A stretch of DNA of 64,000 nucleotides, from assembly GCA_036345935.2 (NCBI GenBank), contig JADWOT020000004.1:17415423-17479422 (forward strand), in the 5' to 3' direction. The notes beneath the pieces were generated by a model. That model did no database searches. It saw only the letters and a program-made list of their open reading frames with translations, and was not told the origin of the DNA. The position numbers and the translations under genes are program-made. The stretch's first letter is position 1. Each line of letters opens with the position of its first letter. Positions 1-18,137 of the stretch are shown here, in pieces. The stretch comes from Taenia hydatigena. Lineage: Eukaryota; Platyhelminthes; Cestoda; Cyclophyllidea; Taeniidae.

Positions 1-70
1 ACTCTTAAGGTCGCGAAGGTCAAGTTTCGTATGCGTGTACTGTACAAAAGCGTAGTGCATCGCGATATTC

Positions 71-1211
71 ATGATTCTGACGCTTTCCAAGGCACCATTT
101 CGTATTTTCTTCGGTAATGCACTTTCAAATTTTGTGCTGAGAAACTTGTTGCAAACCGTTCCTTCGAGACGTGCAATCTACTCATGGAAACTCCTAGAAG
201 TTAATAGTTATGCTTCTCTGTATCAGCCTGTAAGATTTAAGAGCAAAAACAAGGTTCGAAGAGATTCAGGTACTGAGGATCATACCGTTACTCTCTTAAG
301 CCAGGGTTTTTACTCTGACGGATGAATTAAAGCAACAAATTAGGGAGGAGGAGATGATGCAGGAGTACGCCAAAGTTGTCTCACGTTTCCAGGATGATCT
401 TTATCGGAAGCTCTGCCTTAAGCTGACTCCAGAAATACTTTATAGTATCCCCGTTCGTCTCCAAGATAACAGCTAAAATAGATCTGACAATTTCTTACCC
501 TCAGTGCCTTAATATTTAGATCCCAAGCGAACGCATCAATTTGGGCGAAGTAGCCACCATCATTAGTCAGACTTCAGTCCAATCGTCCGATGTTCAGCCG
601 AGTTCGCAGATCCTGATTGACCTTAGTGGCCGTCCGGATCTGGTTGCAGTCGCAAAGGTGGCTATCTCGCAATTCCTGTCCGAAGATTCGGAACCACCGT
701 CCTCTAAGCGAGCGAAGGCAAAACCGTACTCCGATCTGATTCAGGACGTTAACCAAACCCAATTCACAGTTCGGATTCGGACTATTGTCACTGGAGACGT
801 TCGAGATGAACTTGCGAGAAAAGGTAACCCCTTCCATCAATTTTTCATTCATTCACGTACATCAGTGCTCTGTAGTTTGAACTGATGCTTCAAACTGTAT
901 AGGTGTCAGAAAATCGTGCCTAGCCACCACAGAGACTTATCATTAGGAAAGTAGTTCTAGGAAACATGTTGCAGCAAAAAGGCACGATACTATATCGGGA
1001 GTTGTTCATCCAAGGTCGGGACATGCTTAACCGAACAAAGAAGGAGATGGACAGGATCTACCAGAAGTTTTCAAAATCTATCACTGCCATGAAGTCCCTC
1101 TCGGAAGACGACAAGCATGTGGCCAATGAGTACCTAAAAACAGCGGTCAAGGCGCAGCATGCAGCAGCTGAACAGGCCTGGAAAGCCAAGGAAGAGGAAC
1201 TCCTCAAATGA
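71..1211 (+). CDS. MRRF: Mitochondrial ribosome recycling factor, 4 exons
   Basis: Exons 71-269, 301-452, 520-823 and 961-1211 join in frame (906 bp, 301 aa plus stop). With EF-G2, the protein splits post-termination mitochondrial ribosomes into subunits. The family match is clear in exon 2 (LTDELKQQIREEE, then LTPEILYSIP), exon 3 (INLGEVATIISQTS, then SSQILIDLSGRPDLVAVAKV) and exon 4 (the C-terminal helix LSEDDKHVANEYLK ending in KEEELLK). The first roughly 65 residues are basic and hydroxylated, as expected of a mitochondrial presequence, and explain why it is longer than the bacterial protein. ATG 71 is the first in-frame start seen, but the window begins only 70 bp upstream. Intron 1 (270-300) is only 31 bp and begins GTACTG. 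The exon 2 donor at 453 (GTTCGT) is chosen on phase and is the least certain junction. It converges with TMEM256. Confidence 0.9.
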
Positions 1212-1513
1212 TTAAACATAGTCGTACAATATACTTAGTAGTCACTTTTTCCACCAGTCTTTTCTGTATCGGTGTTTCAACATTCTCATTAGGAGAACGA
1301 GGCTATAAATCATTCAGCACAACCACCAGATCACGCTGGAAAGTTGAGCCAAAAACCCTCATTAAGGCTGAGGGGGTCATAACGCGTCTTTATGCCTACC
1401 ATTAGCTCAAATAAAGGGGTAACTTATTTCAAAGTTTGTATTCGCGGGTGTAGCAAGTGGTATTAATGGGTAAACAGCGAGGGAGGTAATCAAAGTTTCA
1501 AGGCGCTATAGAG
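1212..1513. other. Convergent intergenic spacer with poly(A) signal
   Basis: This 302-bp stretch separates the stop codons of MRRF (+) and TMEM256 (-). An AATAAA at 1410-1415 lies about 200 bp past the MRRF stop and is the likely MRRF polyadenylation signal. No further coding sequence is supported. Confidence 0.6.
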
Positions 1514-2009
1514 TTACAAGGCGAAGGACAACCAGGCGAGGATCAGAGTCACGCCACCAACAGGAGCGATGCCCACAAATCTGCTGTCATTTGAGAGAGC
1601 GGTATAGTAGCAAGTTCCAGAGAATAAAATCGTGCCGGTCAAGAGTAGAGAGGTTGTCTGAACGGTGATTTACGAAGGGAAAAGCAATTACCAATTGCGG
1701 GAATCTGGAGGAACGGACACCTAACAAGGCTAACGAATGCAGAATATGGATATCCGCACCACTTTTGAATGTGCGGAGGCGCTCCTCGGACTTTGCGGTA
1801 TTTCGGAAGCCTAAAGTCAGTCAACTCAAGCAAAATGAGAACTTGCCATGTGCACCATAAGCCAATGCGGCGATCGCTGTTGCTCCAAGCACACCAGCTA
1901 ATTTAGCATATCCGCCACCGGCTGTTCTAATAGGAACTTCCACTGTCTTTTCAACAACTTGAGTCACCGGCCAAGTGATGAAACGATAGACCGCTCTTAA
2001 GGTGTCCAT
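1514..2009 (-). CDS. TMEM256: TMEM256 / DUF423 small membrane protein, 3 exons
   Basis: Exons 2009-1847, 1810-1692 and 1657-1514 join in frame (426 bp, 141 aa). The family (DUF423, TMEM256 in mammals) is a small multi-span membrane protein of poorly known function. Hallmarks seen: the N-terminal helix LAGVLGATAIAALAYGAHG, then FR at the exon 1/2 junction, ILHSLALLGV in exon 2, and TILFSGTCYYTALS followed by APVGGVTLILAWLSFAL at the C-terminus. It is longer than the mammalian protein because of a roughly 35-residue N-terminal extension, perhaps an organelle signal. The first intron (1846-1811, 36 bp) starts with GCAAGT rather than GT; only this junction keeps both the frame and the conserved YGAHGFR. 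The second intron (1691-1658) is 34 bp. ATG 2009 is the nearest start; in-frame upstream ATGs exist. Confidence 0.9.
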
Positions 2010-5000
2010 GATTCCAAAATACGCGCGAAGAGTCAAGTGACATATAATGTCAAGAATGCAAAAGCATGCTGTCATATGTTTAGCAGTAATAAACCGGAGC
2101 ATTTACCAGCCAAAACAATGGGATTTGTCACACAGAAGGCAATACCTTAAGCGGTTGCTTTTCGACTTAAGTATTACTCGCCTTAGTAACTTTATATACG
2201 ATGTGACTTTTTAGATCTGGCATAAACTTATGCAGAAAGCACCAATTTTACTTTCGTTTCTCCTTTGGCCCAAATTAATTTCTTTGGCATTTATCTGAGG
2301 ATAGTAGCATGGTAGCTATCGCACGGGAGATTCGTTGAAACGGAGACTTACCTCAAACTAAAATCAACACATTTCAAGCAAAAAATATGTCTCAAAAATC
2401 TTAAAAAGTGGTATCATTTCACGTGACCAAAATGCAGAGGAAAGCCTGCATGGACTATCATATCAGGCAAAAATCCTGGTGAGGTGGAAGGTGATGGCAC
2501 CCAAGAACTAACAGGTATTATGGTCTAGTTGAATGCATTCCAGTTCAAAGTCGAACGCTCTCAAAAACAGTGACCATCAAGCACAGATAAAAATGATTTC
2601 ATATAAATTCTGATAATGCGGAAGGATTCACGGGACGTTCTGTTACGAACCCAAACTAGCTATCTTCCCAGTGCTGTCATGGGTCATTTATAAACCTGGG
2701 TTTATTTCATTTAGGTTGAAAGCTTAATACTATAAGGATGGATGCTCGCTTTGATGTTAAACAGTATTAAGGCCTAAATTAGCATACTACCTGCGGGTCT
2801 AGCCTTCGAGTCTCCATTGCTAATAAGCACCTCTACGTTTATTACGGTAAATCAAATGACCTGCTCTTAATTCATTCATAAAGTTCACAATGCGGTAACA
2901 TAACAATCTAGCGCCACAATTTATTTGTTTTCATTGTACTAGTAGGGACTTAATAAAATTCAATTTGCAACAGAAGTGATTATCTTAATTGTTTACATCG
3001 AAATCGTGCTGATCGGATTTCACAATAACCTTTCTTTTGAACGTTAGCGTTAACGTTAACCCCCGAGTTTTTCCTGATATTGTAATAGCCCACCATAGCG
3101 AGGTTAAAAGGCCGTGTAACCGAAAACACATACAAACCAGAAACATTGAAGAAACATGTAGTTAAATGCACCTTTAAACTAATGTCAAACCAACACAAAA
3201 TACATGTACTCCATCGGCATCGCTAGAATTTCCAGTCTTATATGAGAATCGTGACGTTAACTGTAACTAACCTCGCTTAAGCAGCACTAGTCAAGATCTC
3301 GGACTTTTATCTACAATAGTCGGATGTACGCAAAGCCTATCGTTCTACATGGCCATCAAAGAAGCCAAGGTGATCCAATTACCGCTGAAGCGTCAAAAAG
3401 GCCTCCCATCTTCTTGTTACCAAAGGGTAAGTGTATAATTAAATTACTTGATCCTGAGAGGCTTAAACTACAGCACCATCCTCGACTCAATGCCTCTGTA
3501 CCAATTTGGGAGCTGAAATGCCTTTTGATAAGTTAGTGTGCTGCTGCCACAGACAGATGCCTTGATTCAGACAAAGTCCACCTGGCACAGCTTACTGTTA
3601 TTTTGCCAGGGGCTGATCTCGCTAAGTAACAACGTTGCAATGCCAGAGACAACAAAGTGCAACGATAATCCGTTTCTTCGGCTTAAAAATGTGTGCCATG
3701 ATCACCACTTTACAAGTAGGGAAACTCACTACAGAGATACCGAGGTTGAATGTATGTTCTAAGCAGCAAATCGGTTAAAATATTTGTTTGATCCAGTTGA
3801 TACTTCTCGTGGCAGCGACTGATAAGGTATTCTGGAAGTTGTAAGCAGGCGCGGTAGAATGACACGCTAGGACTGACCAAGCATCAGTGACTTTCATGCG
3901 CCCTAGACTAGATTGTCTGACGGCATATTAAGTGATGGGAAAGGTTAATAACCGGTTAACTACTATAATAGCGGCATGTGAAGTCTACGTGGAATCATGT
4001 CAGATCTGGAGAGTGAGGGTCACAGAGTCTAAATGATTGGCTATTATGCCAAAAATTGATGAATATTGCACCAATTTTTTCTTAAAAAATGGAGCAAATC
4101 GCCTACTCGACTTATCATTCCGCACCTAAAACTACAAGTGCTTAACTAATAATTGATTAAAAAATGACCGACTTTTCATCAAATGAGCTTTCAAAGGGGC
4201 TAAGATAAAAGCAAGTTTAATTGAGACAAAAAAACTCGACTGCTTCCTACCTACTATTAATAATATCGGGTTAAATGACGAAATCCACCGTAAAACTAGG
4301 CCTAAATTAAGACATTCTTAAATAAGGCTTTCCTATATTAATGGGGCCTCACAAACGCGTGGTGCGCCCCCATTTCGCCTTACGACAGCTCACTGAACCA
4401 GTTTGCGTCACACGTGGATTGGTGAAGTGGAAAAACAACACTAGACGCAGAATGCCCTTGACGTGAGGACAAATGCATCGACTCCAATTTTGAACGATGG
4501 CATTTAACTTAGTCAGTTAGGTAGTGAAAGTGGTGGTGACATGTTAGAACACTAAAACGTCTGGAAACAGCGAACGTTTTAGGATTTTGCAAAGTGTTCC
4601 CACTAACTTTGTAAAAAAGGAGCACGAATTTCTTCACGCTTAGCAAGCATTGCATCCTATTTGAAGTAATCCAACCCTGTAGGCGATTAGAGAAGAGTCG
4701 GTAAGCAAATCCTAAATCTTGTTAACTTAAAAAAAGTTGCAAAATACACAAAGAAATCTAGTGACAGTAAAATATGAAGAAAATGTCCTACCTGTCAACG
4801 TTTTAAAAACCCACATTTTTAGGGTTGAAAAATGGAATATTTGACGGAAGGCAGATTCATTAATCGCTGTTCAAATGACTGTAAAAAAAGTTCATTGCAA
4901 CAGTGGAGAATGCATATAATATGTATTTCGGTCACATAGTAGGCTACATCAGCTTTTCCAGTCGTCCGCTGTACGGCCTCCACCATGGTGGCGTGGTGAC

Positions 5001-6084
5001 CTGCCGACGCCACTTATCCCACTGGTTCCGCAGCATGTAGACCAGAAAGCCATCTCCCGATGACCAGACCTTATACCAATCTCAGCGACAATTCACGGGC
5101 TACAAAGAGATAAGCCATTGTAAAGAAGTTCGTGAATGTAAATAAAGATCTTTCGCATAGATGCAATTTACCAGATTTAACTCAGTGCATAAATATCAGA
5201 ACAATTTGTAGAAAAGAAACCAATTTGGCCGCTTAGGTGGAAGACTAGACAAACAAATAACAAATGTGAGGCAGTAGTATACTCCTCCAGAGAATCGCAT
5301 TCATTATGAGGAACTGGAAGTAGCTCCCCAATTTGACGCATGGAGGAACCGAGGAGCCGGGGAGCCAACAGCACGGACGGAGAGGACGAAATTGAACACC
5401 ATCAAGAAAATAGAATGGACCAGTATAAACCATCCATTCTGCGCACTAGACACGCCGATCTGCCAAAACACCGATTGTTCCGATTCTTAACCGTTTTTGT
5501 CTGGGTGTGACCTTCCTTTCCCCTCGTGGCAATTAAGGAGGATGAGATCGTGCGGGACAAACACACGTTTTGACATGCGCGCAGATGAGTGACGGGAAGT
5601 CCGCATAACCAAATTAATCTACAGTGCGCCCAGTTCTCCCCGTGTGGCATTCGCACTACTACCACTGTCGAAGGTACACAGCACAACCCCCTCGGCGAGT
5701 GGAGAGCACGCCTAAAACAACCATTTGCCTCACTACACATGCACCAAAATTAACAGAACGAGATACTATTTTTCCCTTTGCCATAAGCTTCTCTGCCTTC
5801 CCTTGGCCCCATCACGAGTGAAAGTGACGGGAAGGTATGAGATGAAGACACTGTCCATTCAATTTTCGTTTGTATGATAGACAAAATGCAGACGTGAATG
5901 AATGAAAAACGATGCACGGGAAGCACCTGATGGTGTGATTTCATCATCATCATCATCTAGAGGGAGTACGGAAAAGCACACGCACACAAAGAGAGTGTAT
6001 GACTAAGTACAAAGAGGGAGACGGTGAAATAAAATGGTAGGACAAGAAACCGCACACAATTGAGCCGCCAAACAACTGTCTCTG
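2010..6084. other. Intergenic region, AT-rich, with UCKL1 3' flank
   Basis: About 4 kb between the TMEM256 start and the UCKL1 stop. No recognisable gene was found. The part just below 6084 should hold the UCKL1 3' UTR. It contains a short CAT/ATC trinucleotide run near 5939-5956 and a GC-richer pocket near 4944-5081 (see findings). The long minus-strand frame at 5402-5740 has no recognisable features. Confidence 0.4.
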
Positions 6085-13830
<7,746 letters not shown>

Positions 13831-15081
13831 GCCCAGTGGATACGGATTGAAGATCTCAACCAGCGCGCCAAAAATTTCGATGAGATGTAACTAGTTTGAA
13901 TAATCAAATGTGGTAGAGAAGCCTATACAAACAAAGTCAGGTCAGTGAAACAAGGACACATGAGAATTTTTTTAGGCAAATGCAACGAAGCAAAAAGCTG
14001 TCTGTAATATGTGGCAAACAAACCAAAACTAGACAGAAATAAACGAGGACTCATTCCGAAAATTCGGGAATGGATTAAAGCGGCTTTTTACAATGTCAAC
14101 GGAGATGCGCTTATGAGTTTATGCATGAAACCATGGACCCTAACAGTCACAAAGATAGGTTTTATGTGGCTTCATGAGTGAATGACCTTTGAAGTTGGCA
14201 TGGTGGCTGAGATGATAGGTTCACTGGCTAAAGAAAGCGGAGTAGCCGTCTTAGAGTCCATGCCACATAGATACTCTGCCCAGGTAAAAATCTCTGTTAA
14301 AATGATTGGTTTCCCACCTCCCTCCCTAGCTCTTTTGTAATAGTTTGAAACTCTGCGATTGCCGTTAGGGATATTCTTATGAATCCACAAGAGGCACCGC
14401 AGATTCTGTAGGATCCAGGTTTGCCTTGCTAAAAGCTCTTATCATCTTTTTCAATCCTACATGACCTTATTACTAATATGAGCCTTATGTGACTTGCAAA
14501 CTTTGCGACAATAAACCTTAAAGTACCAAGAGCTATTCCTTTAGTGGAAATTTCTGCTGCACCTGTTGTTTTATTTGACTGCTTACCTTTTCCACTGGTC
14601 AGCAAGAAGATGTAAAAAGGTGATGGTAATTAAAACTAGATTTGACGCGTATTTTGCTTGTTTCTCTAACAGCAACTTAGTAAATTCAGCGGGCTTGGTT
14701 TGCATCTCTACTGGCACCTTCTTTCCTGTATTTTATGAATAAATAGAGCAAAATTTGGTGACCCGCCTTTGTTATAAGTTTTTCAGCTACGAGACAATGC
14801 CTAAAATGCAAACAGCTCTCGTCCTTCTATTCTACCTACTTTTTTGGTTCGTAGTTGGCCTGGACGCTCTTCTGTGAGGGTAGACTATCCGAAGCGACAC
14901 TACTAGAGTATGTGCCTAGAATGAAACAATGGTGCATTTGGCTTTGAACGTGATAGCGATTGAGCTGTTACAAAGGAAAACTTTTGGTTTAGCCCTTTGC
15001 ACGGTCCACATACTACTTTCATTTGTATTGAACTCCTGACTTTAATTATGGAGACTTGGTACTTGGCACTTGTAGTAGTAT
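13831..15081. other. UCKL1 upstream region
   Basis: This stretch runs from the UCKL1 start to the first TRIM insertion. It should contain the UCKL1 promoter and perhaps a non-coding or short coding first exon; the frame stays open for about 54 bp above ATG 13830 before a TAG. The minus-strand frame at 14172-14390 is not supported as coding. Confidence 0.4.
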
Positions 15082-15599
15082 GCTGTTGTAGTACTTTGTC
15101 TGTTTGTACTACCGGTTCTTGGTCAGGGTCACAGGGGTGGCCATCTTGCCCTAGCTGCGTAGGCTGGCCTCCAGGCCATGCCAGCGGCTTATTTCCCTCT
15201 GTCCGTTAAATATATATGTTCCACCCTAGTATTCTGCCTTCTTTTGCCCTCAGGGGAGCCTCGGGACGCTACATTGGTGGCAGCAGAAAGCGGGCCCGAC
15301 TCTATAGGGTTTTTATCTCATCCTCTACCGCCTGTGGCATATTGTAGCGGTGCGAAAGAAGTGCATGTGCTACGGATGGGCCACGAACGACGTCCGCCTC
15401 CGGCATCTACCCATCTCCGTGTTCCACAAGAAAGCTATTAACAACTGAAGCGACACTAGCCACGGATCACCTGGAAAGTTTCGTTCCAAAGATTACCCCT
15501 AATATACTTGCTTAGTAAGATCGGCGTTGAATATATATATTCTACTCTAGCATTCTGTCTTCCTTTGCCCTCGAGAGAGCCTTGGAACGCTACAGCTGT
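15082..15599 (+). mobile_element. TRIM retroelement with truncated 3' LTR, flanked by GCTGT duplications
   Basis: The element spans 15087-15594 and is bounded by identical 5-bp duplications GCTGT (15082-15086 and 15595-15599). The 5' LTR (15087-15273, 187 bp) begins TGTAGT and ends GCTACA. A TTGGTGG stretch just inside looks like a primer-binding site, followed by an internal sequence related to that of the 20.5-kb element. The 3' LTR keeps only its TATA-like and 3' half (about 15527-15594) and ends CGCTACA. There is no protein of its own, as expected of terminal-repeat retrotransposons in miniature, which are known from taeniid tapeworms. Long frames inside it are incidental. Confidence 0.85.
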
Positions 15600-15746
15600 G
15601 CCTTAAAAGCTATGTAGTTCTGCTTACTTGCTTAGTGACAGGCAGATTCTGACTTGTTGTTTACGTTTTTTGTTGGTACCGATCGGTCTTGCCATGCATT
15701 ATGCAACAGGAGTGACATCAATTATCGTGAGAACAGGAACTTACCT

Positions 15747-15952
15747 AGGGCTGTGGTACTTTGTTTGTAGGAACTACCGGTTTTGGTCAAGGTCACAGAG
15801 GTGGCCGTACTGCCCTAGCTGCGTGGGCTTGCCTCCAGGCCATGCCAGCAGCCCATTTCCTTCTGTCCGTTGAATATATATATATATATATATACTACCC
15901 TAGCATTCTGCCTTCTTTTGCCTTCAAGGGAGCCTCGGGACGCTACAAGGGC
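15747..15952 (+). mobile_element. Solo TRIM LTR with AGGGC target duplication
   Basis: A single LTR (15752-15947, 196 bp) starts TGTGGTACTTTG and ends GGGACGCTACA, with AGGGC on both sides (15747-15751, 15948-15952). The first bases TGTGG differ from TGTAG in the other copies. A (TA)n run at about 15874-15894 replaces the shorter TATA-like stretch of the other LTRs. This structure is the usual outcome of LTR-LTR recombination. Confidence 0.88.
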
Positions 15953-16718
15953 TATTGTCAAAGCTGGGTCTACAAGATGACTGCGGTAATTTATGATTGA
16001 AATTGCTTTTTTGAACTCTTGACTAAAAGCCAATGGGTTTTCTTTCCATATAAAATAATGCATTAGAAATAGTTTAACCAGACTTGTTTGAGCAGGGTGT
16101 TAACTTCAGGTCTCCGCGTTGCGGGGTCATAAGGGCGTTGATCGCACCTGCTAAGATGGAATGATTAGGAGGGTAGGTAACTTGTTTGGCTATTTCTGCC
16201 AATGGTATTCCGATCTTAGGCCCAGTGTAAAAATCGCTTACAGGAGACGTAGTCAAAAAACAGACAAAAATGATGGAGGCCGTGATGACATAGAGGGCTT
16301 GATGATCCTACTACGGGTGGTTAGTCAACCAAATACTTTTCTCCTTCTAGCAGAGGGGTTGCGTGCGTAGGTGGTTGTCGAATCGGTCTAATTTCATCAG
16401 TATCCGTCTCGCGTTTGACAAAGCTTACCCCTCACGGGCTGGAATCTTATACACGAGGATATAATTAGCAAAATAAATGCATCGAGCAGCTAAAGCTAAC
16501 CCTCCCGACGATGGAATATGATATAACTTCTTAAAATTTGCTTCAATAAATGTCCGTGGAATTGAGGCCCATTAAGTGTCACACTAAATACAACAAAGCA
16601 AGTTGAATCACCTGGGACATTATTTGCAATTCCTACCTTTTGGAGCCATAGAATTTCAAGAATGTCCAATCCTTGATGATTGGAGCGCACTTTTACTTGG
16701 TGTGTGTCATGTCTGGGG
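15953..16718. other. ATPAF2 upstream region
   Basis: Between the solo LTR and the ATPAF2 start. It should hold the ATPAF2 promoter and 5' UTR. The minus-strand frame at 16496-16801 is a shadow overlapping ATPAF2 exon 1. Nothing else is recognised. Confidence 0.4.
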
Positions 16719-18137
16719 ATGCGTTTGCTTCGTACTTTGTCGCGTTGTGTCAATTTACGCCATTTGAAACTTGGAATTTCTTCGCAAGGTTCTATTCTCA
16801 TAAAAAGTTACACAACTTTATATTTAGCGCCTTTGAAGCGGTTTTATAAGAACGTTTGGGTAGCGAAAGGTCTTTGCACGGGTAAGGTTTTGACAGACTA
16901 TATTCAACCCCAAAACAGTTGGTAAGAATTGTCCTGTAACCCCAATATTATCCGTCTTATTACTTTCACTGTTGTGGCAGACTGGCTTTGCATGCGGTTA
17001 GTCATATATGATGCAGCATTAAGTCATTGTAGATAAGTTCCTACCCATACGTCTTCATCACTCGAATGCTGCTCTACTATTTCTGCTCTTATGAGCTACA
17101 TTTTAAATTAATGCGCTTTGGTCAAACTGTGTTATTAGTTGTTTTTTTGCCCCAGTTGATGGTACAACGGAGACTGGCTTTGAGGTGTTTCTCGATAAAA
17201 CTCGTCTGCGTACACCCGGAGGGAATGTCTTCAGCGTCCCTCACGAGGGCTTGGCTCTCGCAGTCGCTAACGAATGGGAATCACAAAAGGAGCATATTGA
17301 ACGCTTCACTCTACCTCTGGTTAGTTTTGGGCCTAATTTACTTTTACTATTTCACCTAGACTACCATCTGTAGTCATGTGATCGACAATCCAACCGAAAG
17401 GTCCAAGGAGGTGATCGTCAACGGGATAATGGAGTATGCCGACACTGATACGATTTGGTTTGTATAGTTTGTCTGTAGAAAAGTGTATTAACCACCTAGC
17501 TTTTATTGCTGAATCATCATACAGTTACAGAATCGAGACGCCAGAAGAGCTTCTTGCCGAACAGGAGTCCCAGTGGGGCAGAGTTCTCGATTTCATCGAA
17601 ACTAGATATCACTTTCGTCCTCCCATCACTACTGGTTTCGCCTCCACTTCCATCCCCAAAGAGTCTCGAGATTTTATTAGCAGACACCTCCTCTCTTTCA
17701 ATCGATGGGGACTCGTGGGTTAGCTTTCTTATCTCACAATTTCCCCTTACCTGGACGTATGGTGGGTTTTTTGCTTTTTACGTGTCTTCAGGCCTTCTGA
17801 CGTGTGTGGAGAACCTGAAGTCCCTCTGGTTGACCTTGGCTATGGTGGATGGTTTCTTAACCTCCCATCGTGCCGTGGAGCTATCTCGATTGGAGCAAAA
17901 ATTCCAGGCAAGCTGTCACCTCAGCTGCCAACGTTCATAGAGCTAAAAGCGCGTCATATGTTCATTGCATGATGTTGATGGTTGTAGGAGAGAAGATGGG
18001 GCTCCGTGGAGTGGTTCCATGAGGTAGACGAGGTGGAAGTGAACACACGTGTCGCCGCTGGACTGTTGGTCGTCCTAACAAGCCATGCGCGACGCTCTGT
18101 CAAACGAAAATCTGCAAAAGAGGCGGCGGCTGATTAA
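16719..18137 (+). CDS. ATPAF2: Mitochondrial F1-ATPase assembly factor 2 (ATP12), 6 exons
   Basis: Exons 16719-16869, 17156-17319, 17360-17457, 17525-17718, 17792-17907 and 17988-18137 join to 873 bp (290 aa), matching the roughly 289 aa of animal ATPAF2. The protein is a matrix chaperone that binds free F1 alpha subunit during ATP synthase assembly. Seen in order: a basic presequence (MRLLRTLSRCVNLRHLKL), RFYKNV at about 41-46, GFEVFLDKTRLRTPGGN, HEGLALAVANEWESQ, TDTIWY-type strand residues split by intron 3 (here TDTICYRIETPEEL), SFNRWGLVG, LKSLWLTLAMVDG and LSRLEQKFQ, then RRWGSVEWFHEVDE near the end. The lysine-rich C-terminus (KRKSAKEAAAD) is less conserved. Intron 5 (17908-17987) uses a GC donor, CAG|GCAAGC, required to keep length and frame. 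ATG 16719 is the first in-frame Met. Confidence 0.93.
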
